From Paenibacillus kribbensis (GTDB lineage Bacteria; Bacillota; Bacilli; Paenibacillales; Paenibacillaceae), in NCBI RefSeq assembly GCF_002240415.1, contig NZ_CP020028.1, positions 3,993,501 to 4,057,500 of the forward strand: a stretch of DNA of 64,000 nt. The letters are read 5' to 3'. The position numbers and the translations under genes were made by a program. Shown piece by piece: positions 54,064 through 64,000 of the stretch. Under the pieces are notes generated by a model. The model saw nothing but the letters and a program-made list of their open reading frames with translations. It was not told the DNA's origin and made no database searches. Numbering within the stretch: position 1 is the first letter of the stretch; every line of letters begins with the position of its first letter.

Positions 54064-57000
54064 CTAGAAAGCCTGTAGTTTGGCTGCAAGCAGTTTTCCA
54101 ATATGCGCCAAAGGTCCCGGCTGGCACAGATCCTTATGGCGGCAATCCAGTTCATGTTGCTCTAGCTGTCCATCAATATAGGGAAGCCAGGTTTCCGGAG
54201 CAATCGGCTCAAACCAATCCGGGATAATTGTAGATCGGATAAATAAAATATCGCCTTTATACCGTCTCGGAACATACTTCCCCAAGATACGCACAGAATT
54301 TACATACGTATCCTTGAGGTTTAAAATCGTCTCCTCGCTAAGGCTGGCCAAGGCGCTCCCATCGCTTCGCAAGATATGCAGGGCGGTGGAAAGCCGCAAA
54401 GGCTCATCATTCAGACTATCCGGGTCATAACCACCCAGAGCCAGCAGAGCGATTAGCGCTTCCTCCTCATCCGGTCCTCCCCGCAGCGGCAAATGATTGC
54501 TTGGATAGGAATCCAGCATAGTCAGAATCGCAATCGTCTCTCCTTCGTATTGAAGCTGTGTCGCTATTGCATGCGCTACATTCCCTCCCAAAGACCATCC
54601 CAACAGATGATACGGTCCTTTGGGCTGAACAGTGCGAATATGACGAATATAATCGGCTGCCATATCATCCAGTGTCTGGGGCAATTCCTCCTGTCGGGCG
54701 ATCCCGCGAGCCTGTAAGCCATAAATAGGAAAATCCTTGCCCATGGATTGGATTAAGCCCGCATAACACCAGCTTAATCCGCCTGCCGGGTGTACACAGA
54801 ACAACGGAGCTTGCACGCCGCTTGCACGCAAAGGAAGCAACACGTCCAAAGCCCCTTGACTGGCACCTACGTTCAACTGCTCGGCTAGGCCAGCCACTGT
54901 TGGCGTTCCAAAAAGGTTGCCAATGCCCAACTCGATACCCAAGGCCTCGCGGATTCTACTAATTAGCTTCACCGCCAGCAATGAATGACCGCCCAGATCA
55001 AAAAAGCCATCATCTATACTGATTCGCTCCATGCCAAGCGTCTCGGCAAACAAATCACACAGGATTTCCTCCTGCGGCGTTCGCGGTCCTCTCCCTCCAC
55101 CTGCAGCCATCTGCACGGGAGCGGGTAGTGCTTTACGATCCAGCTTGCCATTAGGTGTAAGCGGGAGATTGGATACCGTGACAAAAGCTGACGGTATCAT
55201 ATAATCAGGCAAGCTGGCTCCTGCATGCAGTCGGAGTCTGGATGCTTCCGGTTCGCCGCCGGGTACAGGAACAATATAGGCGACAAGTCGTTTGTCCCCC
55301 GGCTGATCTTCGCGGACAATGACCGCTGCCTGAGCCACATCCTCATGCCGAACCAGCGCCGCTTCAATTTCCCCTGGCTCAATGCGAAAGCCACGTATTT
55401 TGACCTGCTGGTCAGCACGTCCGGCATACTCCAGCGAGCCGTCAGACCGCCAGCGTGCCAAGTCACCTGTCCGATACATCCGGCTCCCCGGTATACCGTA
55501 CGGATCGGCTACAAAACGCTCTGCCGTCAAAGCGGGTCTTCCCAAATAGCCTTGTGCCAATCCAGCACCGGCGACATATAAATCACCCGTTACCCCCGGC
55601 GGGACAGGCTGGAATCGATGATCCAGTACATACACTCGCAGGTCGGGGATGGGACGCCCAATCAGACTGTTCGCTTTTACAGCCACCATATCACGGTCCA
55701 ACGCAATGTAGCTGACATGTACAGTCGTCTCCGTAATCCCATACATATTCACCAAGGTAGGGGCATCGTCTGCATGACGCTCATACCATGCAGTCAACCG
55801 GCCCAGCTCCAGCGCCTCACCACCAAATACCACATAGCGCAACGCCAGCTTTTGCGAAAGGGCAGGCTGTTCAAGATCAGCCTGCATGAGTTGATAAAAA
55901 GCCGAAGGTGTCTGATTGAGCACCGTTACGCCCTCGTCCACCAGCAATTGCAGGAACTGCTCCGGAGAACGACTGACAGTATACGGCACAATGACAAGAC
56001 GCCCTCCATGAAGCAATGGTCCCCAAATTTCCCATACTGAAAAATCAAACGCATAGGAGTGGAACAGAGTCCATACATCCGACGGACCAAAATGAAACCA
56101 GTGCTGCGTCGAATCAAACAAACGCGCGACATTTTGATGGGGAATAACTACACCCTTTGGTTTTCCGGTAGAACCGGACGTATAAATAATATAGGCAGGA
56201 TGAAGCGGCAACAAAGGCTTCAGACGGTCTGCATCCACCGGGTTGCAGTCAGGATATGACTTCAGCTCCTTATTGATCTGAGCATCCTCCAGTACAATCG
56301 GGAACACCGTGCTTGTGGCCGGAGTTGAGGATATTGGCACGTGAATGCTGGTAATCATCAGAGCAGGTGCAGCATCCTCCAGCATATAAGCGAGACGGTC
56401 TGCCGGATAATCAGGATCTAGCGGCAAGTAGGCGGCGCCCGATTTAAGCACAGCCAGCAACGCAATAACCATATCCAGTGACCGGGGAAGCGCCAGTGCC
56501 ACAATGCGATCTGGACCTGCACCACGTGCGATCAGCAGATGTGCCAGTCGATTGGCACGCGCGTTCAATTCCTCATAACTTAGCTGGTTGCCTTCGTATG
56601 AAACTGCAACAGCTCCCGGGGTACGGGCAGCCTGTTGTTCGAATAAAACAGGCAAGCTCAAGATAGACGCTTGGTTAAGACGAGTGCTCGCGTTCGGGTC
56701 ACCGTTCCACTTCACGAGAATTTCGTGTCGTTCCTCTGGTCCCAGAATATCCAGGGCCCCTATCGGTTCTTCCATATTAGCCGCCGCAGCTGCCAATAGC
56801 CGCTCCAGCCGTACCTTCATAGCCTCTATCGTTTCCCTTTTAAATAAATCGGTATTGTATTCGATCCAGCCCTCGATTCCATCAGGCAGCCCGTCTGCAG
56901 TCCGATATTCTCGCAGCTCCACCGTCAGATCAAACTTCGCTGCACCCACGCTGGCCAATTGCAACTGAGTTTCCACACCCGGTAATGGCAATTCAAGATC

Positions 57001-60000
57001 AGGAGTGTTTTGTAAAGCAAGCATCACCTGAAACAATGGATGTCTCGATCTGGAGCGTGTTGGGTTCAGCATCTCTACGAGGCGCTCGAAGGGTACATCC
57101 TGATGTTCATACGCATCCAGACAAGTACGACGGACCCGTTCCAACAGTTCCCGGAAAGTAGGGTCGCCCGATGTGTCGATACGAAGCACCAGCGTGTTGA
57201 TAAACAAGCCCACGAGTTGATCCAGTCCCTCTGCGCTGCGTCCCGCTATCGGACTGCCCACCGGGATATCCGTCCCTGCTCCTAATCGGGTCAGCAATGC
57301 GGCGAGCCCGGCCTGCATCACCATAAACAGGCTGGCCCGATTTTCACGACTCAAACGCAGCAACTGCTCATGCAATTCGGGAGCTATCCGCAATGCAACG
57401 GTATCCCCCCGGTAGCTCGCCTCGGATGGACGCGGATAGTCTGTAGGCAGGTCTATTTGATCCGGCAGGCCTTTCAATGCGTTATGCCAATAAGCAAGCT
57501 GCTTGTTCATCAGACTGTCGGTTTCGTTCTCCTTGCCAAGCAATTCCTGCTGCCATAGTGCATAATCTGCATATTGTACAGACAGCTTCGGCAACACCGG
57601 TGTTATACTTTCAGGCTGCCCGGGTTGTTCCGCCGCATGTGCATAACGCTCAATGTGAGCAGCATAGGCTGTAGCCAAATCACTTGTGAGTGCATTTAGC
57701 GACCAGCCATCTCCGGCAATATGGTGCAGCAGCACGAGCAGCACATGCCGGTCAGCAGACAGCGTGAACAGCTCCGTTCGCAAAGCCGGCTCCACTGCAA
57801 GATCAAAGCAGTAACGGGACCCTTCTGCAAGTAAATGTGGCAGCTCTGTCTCACAGATTTTCATCACACGCAGGAGAGGCCAAGCTTGCTGTGTTTCCAG
57901 AATGACCTGCTGCGATACACCTTGCACATCTGGAAAAATCGTACGCAGCGTCTCATGGCGGGCCACGACGTCTCCCAAGGCGGCTTGAAGCGCCTCCACA
58001 TTTACATCCCCCGACATACGGATAACGAGTGGGATATTATATGTAGGGCTTGGTCCCTCCATCCGATGCAGGAACCATAATCGACTCTGGGCGAAGGAGA
58101 GGGGAATACGTTGTGGACGTACGGCTGGAAGCAATGAGGGCCTTAAGCTCTGCCCATGATCCAGTCGTTCCGCAAAGCTGGCAACCGTAGGAGTTTCAAA
58201 CAGGCTGCCCATATTCAGCTCTACCCCGAATATCTCACGGATTCGGGCCATCAAGCGTCCGGCAAGCAGTGAGTGCCCCCCCAGATTAAAGAAACTGTCA
58301 TCAATACCAACTTTCGGTAGTGCCAGTACTTCTGCGAACAGGTCACACAATATGGCTTCCTGCGGTGTTCTGGGAGTACGAGCGTGGAAATCCTTATCCA
58401 TAACAGGGGCAGGCAATGCCTTACGGTCCAGCTTCCCATTGGGCATGAGCGGCAAGGACTCCAGCATCACAAACGCTGAGGGTATCATATAATCAGGCAG
58501 ACTCGCAGCAGCAAATTCACGTAACGCCAGTGAATGCAAACGATGAGGCGATGAGCCCAAGCCCCCTCTTATACTTTGATATCCAGCTGGTTCGGCAGGT
58601 GCTTTTTGTTCGTTAGGTGCTTTTTGATCAGATTGCTCGCTTTGTACCGATGGCTTACACAGCTTCTGCTGAATCGTCTCTGTCTCGGCTCCGGTTAGCA
58701 CCGACGTTGCTGTAGCAGCGTTCGGTACGATATAGGCAACCAGCCGCTGATCGCCCTCCCGGTCCTCACGAACAATCACAGAAACCTGGGCTACATCGGA
58801 ATGCCGCGCCAAAACGGCTTCAATTTCACCCAGTTCTACGCGGAAGCCGCGAATTTTAATCTGGTGGTCCGCACGCCCCCCGTATTCAAGAGATCCATCC
58901 AATCTCCAGCGGGCCAAATCTCCAGTTCGATACATACGACTCCCCGGAGGACCAAACGGATTGGCTACAAAACGCTCCGCTGTCAAATCCGGGCGGCCGT
59001 GATATCCCCGAGCCAGCCCATCCCCGGCAATGTACAGGTCCCCTGTTACCCCTGCCGGAACTGCCTGAAGACTACCGTCAAGCACATATACCTGCGTATT
59101 GCGGATAGGTCTGCCGATAGTTGGTGTTCCCGTGTCCTCTTTTTCGATGGAAGCTGCGGTAGACCAAATCGTCGTTTCAGTGGGACCATACAGATTCGTA
59201 ATGCGGCAATCCAGACGCTGGAGTATATGCAGCAATTCCTCTGGCAGAGCCTCGCCTCCAACCAGCACCCGCAAGCCCCGAATAGACCCTGCATGTTCTG
59301 TTGCCAGCACATGCCACAGCGTAGGCGTCGCCTGCATCAGGGTAGGCTGTGAACGGTTAATCAGTTCGGCCAAAGCAGAAGGCTCCTGAACCGTTTCTTT
59401 CCGGGCAATAATCAGTTGCGCACCATTCAGTAAAGGCAAATAGATTTCCAGCCCGGAAATATCAAAGGATATCGTCGTAACTGCCAGCAGTCGATCCTGC
59501 TCACACAACGTGAATTGATCCTGCATGGCGAGCAAAAAATTCGTCAGGCTCTTGAAAGTAATAACGACTCCCTTCGGCTTGCCCATCGAGCCAGAGGTAT
59601 AAATCATATACGCAGGATGGTCCGTGGATAGAGGCTGAACACGTTCGCGATCCGTAGGATTCGTATCCGGGTAGGCTGCGCAACATTCATTGCTGTGTCC
59701 GTTCAAAACGGCTGTCAAATCCTCTTGGCCGCTTCCTCCATCCAAAAGCATACGTGGCACAGAAATCTCTGTCGGAATGCGATCTGCTACTTCGGCATTT
59801 GTTAAAATGCAAACTGGAGACGCATGCTCCAGCACATAAGCAACACGATCCTGCGGATAATCAGGGTCCAGTGGAACATAAGCCGCGCCCGTTTTAAGCA
59901 CAGCCAGCATCCCTATAACCATGTTGACGGAGCGTGGGAGCATCAGGGCAACGACCTGCTCAGGTCCTGTCCCATGAGCAATCAACCAATGGGCCAATCG

Positions 60001-61518
60001 GTTCGCCCTCTTATTCAGCTCCTTATAGCTAAGAACCATGTCGTTGCCACATTCCACAGCTACAGCATCAGGTCTAAGTTCCGCCTGTTGCTGTAGCATT
60101 TCCTGTAAGGAAGCGACTAGCATCGGACTGGAAGAACAATTCCAGCCCTCCAGGATAAGCTGATGCTCCGCAGGCAGCAGGAGGTCGATTTGTCCAATCG
60201 GCTGCTCTGGTTCCGAAGCTGCGACCTTTGTAAGCAACTGCAAGAAACGCTGTTGATGCTCTTCTATCTCTCGTTTGCTATACATAGCAGGGTTGGCATC
60301 CCAATCTATGCGCAACCCAGATCCGTCCGACCTGTCATAGACATTCAAGGACAGATCATCAACCGGGCCTGCCGACAGGTTATGTGTAGTTCCGCGAGAA
60401 CCGTTAAAATTCAGCTCATAGTCAAATGGCATAATATTGACCAATGGACCAAACAATCTCCTGTTTTCACTAAGCAAGCGCAGATCACGCCGCAGCTCCT
60501 CATGCCTGTATTTTGCATGACGCCGTATCTCACCCAACGCCTGCACCAATTGGCGGAGCAATGTGGCTATCTTCATCTCTGGCTGAACGGACAAACGCAG
60601 CGGCAGCAGATTCATCACCATACCCGGCACACGGAGTGAGGCTGAGCCTAATCGGTTCATCATCGGCAAACCAAGTATAACGTCCTGTGCACCTGTGAGC
60701 CGGTGAATATAAATAGCCATTGCCGCCAAAATTAAATCCGGCCAGCTCACATTGAGACGTTCCGCAGCCTTCCGAAGACGTTCACGCTCCGCAGAGGTGA
60801 CATAAGCTGTGTCGCGTACGAAACCTCCAGCCATCACTTCTTTCGAAGTTACATGCCCGGAGTTTCTCGTCGCATGGTCTCCCAAACTGACCACCTCAAA
60901 CCCATCGGCAAAGCGTTTGTTCCAAAATTCACGCTCCTGTCCAAACTTCTCCGAGGCACGATAGGCCGAATCTTCCTCCAATAATTGACTAAACCGCGGA
61001 AAGCGACCCTCTTCTTCAAAGCGGCCTTCCGCTAAAGATGTGTACAATTGAGCCACCCGCTGCGCTATGAGCGAAAAGCCAAAGCCATCCAATGCAATAT
61101 GATGAACACGCTGATACCAGAAAAATTGATGATGGCCTGCCCGGAACAATGCCTGTGTAAACAGCGGCCCTTGGGTAAGGTCAATCGGCTTGAGCAAATC
61201 ATCCCTCATCCAGACTTCAGCAGCTTTACGAGGATCAGGCGCTGCGCTCACATCGATTTGGTGCAGCGTCCATTCCTCCGAAGGCTGAATCACCTGCCAG
61301 GGTCCATCCTCATCCTCTCCGAACCGCAAATGCAGTGATTCAGCCTCTGCCATCGTGCGGCGAAGTGCTTCCTTAAAGCAAATGGGATCGACTGGCCCGT
61401 GAATTTCAACGTATTCACCAGTATTATAGGCCGGATTTTGCAAATCCATCTGCTGGGCAAACCAAATACCCGCTTGCGCTCCCGACAAAGGAAGACGAAT
61501 ATCCTGATGCTTGAGCAT
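54064..61518 (-). CDS. dhbF: Bacillibactin NRPS DhbF (C-A-T-C-A-T-TE)
   Basis: 2484 residues from ATG 61518 (AAGGAGGG nine bases upstream). C1: HHIALDG near 148. A1: [11 protein letters not shown] near 643, specificity residues D-I-L-Q-L-G-L-I-W, read as Gly. T1: LGGHSLLAG near 1083. C2: HHIAGDG near 1272. A2: [11 protein letters not shown] near 1783, residues D-F-W-N-V-G-M-V-H, read as Thr. T2: LGGHSLLAV near 2178. TE: GWSLGG near 2309. This builds DHB-Gly-Thr and releases the cyclic trimer bacillibactin, a catecholate siderophore. A Ser/Gln/Pro-rich insert ([20 protein letters not shown]) lies late in A1, before T1. Confidence 0.96.
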   Translation of the reverse strand: MLKHQDIRLPLSGAQAGIWFAQQMDLQNPAYNTGEYVEIHGPVDPICFKEALRRTMAEAESLHLRFGEDEDGPWQVIQPSEEWTLHQIDVSAAPDPRKAAEVWMRDDLLKPIDLTQGPLFTQALFRAGHHQFFWYQRVHHIALDGFGFSLIAQRVAQLYTSLAEGRFEEEGRFPRFSQLLEEDSAYRASEKFGQEREFWNKRFADGFEVVSLGDHATRNSGHVTSKEVMAGGFVRDTAYVTSAERERLRKAAERLNVSWPDLILAAMAIYIHRLTGAQDVILGLPMMNRLGSASLRVPGMVMNLLPLRLSVQPEMKIATLLRQLVQALGEIRRHAKYRHEELRRDLRLLSENRRLFGPLVNIMPFDYELNFNGSRGTTHNLSAGPVDDLSLNVYDRSDGSGLRIDWDANPAMYSKREIEEHQQRFLQLLTKVAASEPEQPIGQIDLLLPAEHQLILEGWNCSSSPMLVASLQEMLQQQAELRPDAVAVECGNDMVLSYKELNKRANRLAHWLIAHGTGPEQVVALMLPRSVNMVIGMLAVLKTGAAYVPLDPDYPQDRVAYVLEHASPVCILTNAEVADRIPTEISVPRMLLDGGSGQEDLTAVLNGHSNECCAAYPDTNPTDRERVQPLSTDHPAYMIYTSGSMGKPKGVVITFKSLTNFLLAMQDQFTLCEQDRLLAVTTISFDISGLEIYLPLLNGAQLIIARKETVQEPSALAELINRSQPTLMQATPTLWHVLATEHAGSIRGLRVLVGGEALPEELLHILQRLDCRITNLYGPTETTIWSTAASIEKEDTGTPTIGRPIRNTQVYVLDGSLQAVPAGVTGDLYIAGDGLARGYHGRPDLTAERFVANPFGPPGSRMYRTGDLARWRLDGSLEYGGRADHQIKIRGFRVELGEIEAVLARHSDVAQVSVIVREDREGDQRLVAYIVPNAATATSVLTGAETETIQQKLCKPSVQSEQSDQKAPNEQKAPAEPAGYQSIRGGLGSSPHRLHSLALREFAAASLPDYMIPSAFVMLESLPLMPNGKLDRKALPAPVMDKDFHARTPRTPQEAILCDLFAEVLALPKVGIDDSFFNLGGHSLLAGRLMARIREIFGVELNMGSLFETPTVASFAERLDHGQSLRPSLLPAVRPQRIPLSFAQSRLWFLHRMEGPSPTYNIPLVIRMSGDVNVEALQAALGDVVARHETLRTIFPDVQGVSQQVILETQQAWPLLRVMKICETELPHLLAEGSRYCFDLAVEPALRTELFTLSADRHVLLVLLHHIAGDGWSLNALTSDLATAYAAHIERYAHAAEQPGQPESITPVLPKLSVQYADYALWQQELLGKENETDSLMNKQLAYWHNALKGLPDQIDLPTDYPRPSEASYRGDTVALRIAPELHEQLLRLSRENRASLFMVMQAGLAALLTRLGAGTDIPVGSPIAGRSAEGLDQLVGLFINTLVLRIDTSGDPTFRELLERVRRTCLDAYEHQDVPFERLVEMLNPTRSRSRHPLFQVMLALQNTPDLELPLPGVETQLQLASVGAAKFDLTVELREYRTADGLPDGIEGWIEYNTDLFKRETIEAMKVRLERLLAAAAANMEEPIGALDILGPEERHEILVKWNGDPNASTRLNQASILSLPVLFEQQAARTPGAVAVSYEGNQLSYEELNARANRLAHLLIARGAGPDRIVALALPRSLDMVIALLAVLKSGAAYLPLDPDYPADRLAYMLEDAAPALMITSIHVPISSTPATSTVFPIVLEDAQINKELKSYPDCNPVDADRLKPLLPLHPAYIIYTSGSTGKPKGVVIPHQNVARLFDSTQHWFHFGPSDVWTLFHSYAFDFSVWEIWGPLLHGGRLVIVPYTVSRSPEQFLQLLVDEGVTVLNQTPSAFYQLMQADLEQPALSQKLALRYVVFGGEALELGRLTAWYERHADDAPTLVNMYGITETTVHVSYIALDRDMVAVKANSLIGRPIPDLRVYVLDHRFQPVPPGVTGDLYVAGAGLAQGYLGRPALTAERFVADPYGIPGSRMYRTGDLARWRSDGSLEYAGRADQQVKIRGFRIEPGEIEAALVRHEDVAQAAVIVREDQPGDKRLVAYIVPVPGGEPEASRLRLHAGASLPDYMIPSAFVTVSNLPLTPNGKLDRKALPAPVQMAAGGGRGPRTPQEEILCDLFAETLGMERISIDDGFFDLGGHSLLAVKLISRIREALGIELGIGNLFGTPTVAGLAEQLNVGASQGALDVLLPLRASGVQAPLFCVHPAGGLSWCYAGLIQSMGKDFPIYGLQARGIARQEELPQTLDDMAADYIRHIRTVQPKGPYHLLGWSLGGNVAHAIATQLQYEGETIAILTMLDSYPSNHLPLRGGPDEEEALIALLALGGYDPDSLNDEPLRLSTALHILRSDGSALASLSEETILNLKDTYVNSVRILGKYVPRRYKGDILFIRSTIIPDWFEPIAPETWLPYIDGQLEQHELDCRHKDLCQPGPLAHIGKLLAAKLQAF

Positions 61519-61532
61519 ACACAAACCCTCCT

Positions 61533-62585
61533 TTAAAGGGAAAAATAGTCGTAATTAGGCAATACCTTCCTAATTCGCGAAGACAATAGCTTCCACCAAT
61601 CAGCAAGTGTCGGGCGTTCAGCCAACTCCACGAACGTCACCTTTGCCCCGTAGCGGCGCCATTTTTCCACAAGACTCATCATGCGAATCGAATCCAGTCC
61701 CCTATCCATCAGATTATCGTGGGCAGCCAATCCTTCCGGCGATTCATGCAGCAATCCTGCGACCTGCTCGCGTACCAATTGTTCAGTTAACTGCGGAGCC
61801 GCAGTCACTTCCTTTTCAGCCATTGCTGACTTTGAAGTCTTTGCCGCGCTTTCTCTTTCACCAGGCTTCTGGTCAGCTATGCCTGTCTGAGCTGTTGCCA
61901 TATTTCCACTTTGCACCTGTGCACCTTCCGTTGCCGTCCCCTTCGCAGCCTCCAACTCGTCAATCAAGGAGGCAGTCAGCATCGTAACTGCGCAACGCTC
62001 GGCAGCGTAAGTCAGGGCCATTTTGTGGTATTCCAGTGAAAAGTCCCCCAAGGCGTCAGCTACAAAAAAAGGCTGTATATCCTTCATAAATGCCTCAGTC
62101 GCGGTCATTAGACAGCCAATATGTGCGTAAATACCGGTAATCATGATCTGATCGCGATGATATTGCCGCAATATATCGTCCAAATTGGTTTTTTGAAATG
62201 CGCTATACCTCCATTTCGTCAAAACCATATCCTGATCCGAAGGGGCAAGCTCGTTCACAATCTCCTTTTGAACAGGTCCATCATCCATCCCCTTGCCCCA
62301 AAAATCCTGCTGCAGCCCCCTTTTCTCCGGAGCCTGACCTCCCGGCTGCGCCGAATAGATTACAGGTATTCCAAGCTGCTGGCAGTGGCTTTTCAACAGC
62401 TGAATGTTAGCGATCAACTCCTTGACCGGAGATTGTCCAGCCTCAAAAGCAGTAACAAAATATTGCTGCATATCATGAATCAACAGCACTGCACGTCCGG
62501 GATCAGGCCGCCATGCCACTTTATTTTGGGGCAAATCCGAAGCACCCGGCATCGGATAAGCTGAAATTGGAGGAATAGCCATCAT
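61533..62585 (-). CDS. dhbB: Isochorismatase with aryl carrier domain
   Basis: 350 residues from ATG 62585 (AAAGGAAG upstream). Isochorismatase domain residues 1-210: [13 protein letters not shown] (Asp nucleophile region), [11 protein letters not shown] (Lys) and [13 protein letters not shown] (Cys replaced position Gly-Cys). After a Ala/Lys-rich linker, the aryl carrier protein (about 265-340) has [11 protein letters not shown], whose Ser takes phosphopantetheine. It makes 2,3-dihydro-2,3-DHB and carries DHB for DhbF. Lies 14 bases upstream of dhbF. Confidence 0.95.
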   Translation of the reverse strand: MMAIPPISAYPMPGASDLPQNKVAWRPDPGRAVLLIHDMQQYFVTAFEAGQSPVKELIANIQLLKSHCQQLGIPVIYSAQPGGQAPEKRGLQQDFWGKGMDDGPVQKEIVNELAPSDQDMVLTKWRYSAFQKTNLDDILRQYHRDQIMITGIYAHIGCLMTATEAFMKDIQPFFVADALGDFSLEYHKMALTYAAERCAVTMLTASLIDELEAAKGTATEGAQVQSGNMATAQTGIADQKPGERESAAKTSKSAMAEKEVTAAPQLTEQLVREQVAGLLHESPEGLAAHDNLMDRGLDSIRMMSLVEKWRRYGAKVTFVELAERPTLADWWKLLSSRIRKVLPNYDYFSL

Positions 62586-62658
62586 ATCGCTTCCTTTCAT
62601 TTTTCGATTCATTCCGCGTGTCTGTCTTGCTTTATGTGTTCTTGCTCATCGTTACGTC

Positions 62659-64000
62659 TCAATGCACTTCAGGTGCAGATGATAACTGCTGTGCAATCAT
62701 TTCCCGCAATGCTTTTTTGCTAACCTTGCCTACACTGGTCTGTGGAAACGCTGATATAAACTCAATTCGGTCAGGAATTTTGTAAGCCGCCAAACCACGT
62801 TCACGCAGAAAATTCTTCAACTCCGTCACGGTCGGCACCATCTCATACGGGATAATAAAAGCGCAGGAGCGTTCACCCAAATATTCGTCAGGCATGGCTA
62901 CAATCGCTGCATCATGCACACCAGGATGGGCCAGCAAATGATTTTCAATTTCCTCAGCTGCCACCTTCTCCCCGCCCCGGTTAATTTGATCCTTGGCTCG
63001 GCCTTCCACAATCACATTGCCATCAGGACTCAACCTCACCAAATCGCCCGTACGATAAAATCCATCCCGTGTAAATGCTCTCGCATTGTGCTGATCCGCC
63101 TTATAATAACCCCGAATCGTGTAAGGTCCGCGTGTAAGCAAATGGCCTAGCTCTCCCGGTGCCACTTCCTTGTCCTCATCATCCAATATTTTAATTTCAT
63201 CGTCGATTGAAATGGGACGTCCCTGAGTTGCTACAATGATATCCTCCGGATCATCCAGTTTGGTATAATTGACCAGCCCCTCCGCCATGCCAAACACCTG
63301 TTGCAGGGTACACCCAAGTTCCGGCTTGATCCGACGAGCAGCCTCCTCACTGAATTTGGCCCCCCCTACTTGAAGCACCTGAAGACTGGACAAATCACAG
63401 CTTCTCGACGAAGCACTATCAAGCCATACCAGCGCAAGCGGCGGGACCAAAGCAGTAATCGTCACTTGCTCCTGTTCAATCAATGGAAAGGCATCATCTG
63501 GACTGGGCGTAGGCGCAAGTACAATTTTGCCTCCCGCATACAAGGTTCCAAAGACACCCGGGGAACTGAGCGGATAATTGTGAGCCATCGGAAGCGCGGC
63601 TAAATATACGCTTTTTTCGTCCAGGCCACATATTTCAACACTCCCTCGCAGACTGTAAATATAGTCATCATGTGTCCTTGGAATCAGCTTGGGCAAGCCT
63701 GTACTCCCGCCGGAAAGCTGGAGAAAGGCAATATTCCCCGAAAGCACCTGGGGTAACGACTGATCGGGCTCGATATACAATCCGGATAGAGGTGTAAATT
63801 CCTGCGGCTGGCCTACGACAATGACATGACGCAGGGTTGCCGCTCTGGCTTGTACCTCTCTGGCCAGTCCACGATAATCAAAGCCCGAATATACATCTGG
63901 AATGATGTAAGCGACCGCCTCGGAAAACTCGGCAAAATAGGCAATCTCGCTACTGCGATGAGCCGGAAGTGAGAATATGGGCAGCGCCCCCAATCTGAAC
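62659..64000 (-). CDS. dhbE: 2,3-dihydroxybenzoate-AMP ligase (N-terminus outside window)
   Basis: The minus frame is open through the right window edge ([20 protein letters not shown]), so about 90-95 residues of a ~540-residue enzyme are missing. The P-loop is [31 protein letters not shown] and [16 protein letters not shown] are adenylation core motifs; [20 protein letters not shown] is A8-like with Lys near the end ([12 protein letters not shown]). Activates DHB and loads it on the DhbB carrier. dhbB follows after 73 bases. Confidence 0.95.
   Translation of the reverse strand, partial: FRLGALPIFSLPAHRSSEIAYFAEFSEAVAYIIPDVYSGFDYRGLAREVQARAATLRHVIVVGQPQEFTPLSGLYIEPDQSLPQVLSGNIAFLQLSGGSTGLPKLIPRTHDDYIYSLRGSVEICGLDEKSVYLAALPMAHNYPLSSPGVFGTLYAGGKIVLAPTPSPDDAFPLIEQEQVTITALVPPLALVWLDSASSRSCDLSSLQVLQVGGAKFSEEAARRIKPELGCTLQQVFGMAEGLVNYTKLDDPEDIIVATQGRPISIDDEIKILDDEDKEVAPGELGHLLTRGPYTIRGYYKADQHNARAFTRDGFYRTGDLVRLSPDGNVIVEGRAKDQINRGGEKVAAEEIENHLLAHPGVHDAAIVAMPDEYLGERSCAFIIPYEMVPTVTELKNFLRERGLAAYKIPDRIEFISAFPQTSVGKVSKKALREMIAQQLSSAPEVH

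Overview
The window is a chromosomal segment of a low-to-mid-GC Firmicute. Gene content and protein style point to Paenibacillus, most likely the P. polymyxa group: a leucine T-box ahead of ilvB, an ATT-initiated infC behind an L20-type leader, nupNOPQ-like and bglP/licT-like loci, yfiT/ytqAB-like genes, a rhamnogalacturonan-type esterase and a bacillibactin NRPS. This placement rests on recognised families read by eye, not on a database search.

Layout. 1-2000: 3' part of ilvB (minus) with T-box leader and promoter. 2066-2870: a GNAT protein and a Gly/Tyr-rich small protein. 3041-7880: a BMP-type nucleoside ABC importer operon. 8176-9640: infC-rpmI-rplT with its leader and attenuator. 9701-13256: a GT2 glycosyltransferase, a PAP2 phosphatase and a UgtP/MurG-like glycosyltransferase (envelope lipids). 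13302-18916: trmB, a radical SAM/methyltransferase pair, manA, a lipase-like hydrolase and a bacillithiol-transferase-like protein. 19028-23211: odhAB (2-oxoglutarate dehydrogenase). 23509-27990: a LicT-controlled beta-glucoside PTS operon with two RAT/terminator switches and a CcpA-type site. 28141-29513: an MFS exporter, then a relic of a GH1 gene and tRNA-Pro.

31000-41890 is the accessory part: AT-rich, with a 1942-residue secreted RHS/YD-repeat polymorphic toxin, a HEAT-repeat protein as likely immunity protein, a secreted FN3/YD partner protein, and downstream a graveyard of displaced material: an orphan RHS tip joined to a scrap of RHS core, its frameshifted immunity gene and further immunity-like genes, separated by similar hairpins.

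42180-53510 holds regulators, a GIY-YIG protein, a membrane protein, an SGNH esterase, HAD/GNAT genes and a divergent locus with a Fur-box-like site. That site fronts a methyltransferase plus a saccharopine-dehydrogenase-like protein, opposite a frameshifted LuxR-type regulator. An NAD-kinase-like/SPFH pair follows.

53615-64000: the distal part of a bacillibactin (dhb) operon, reading E-B-F-mbtH on the minus strand. The adenylation codes I read in DhbF are Gly then Thr, as expected for bacillibactin. dhbE is cut by the window edge and dhbA/dhbC would lie beyond it.
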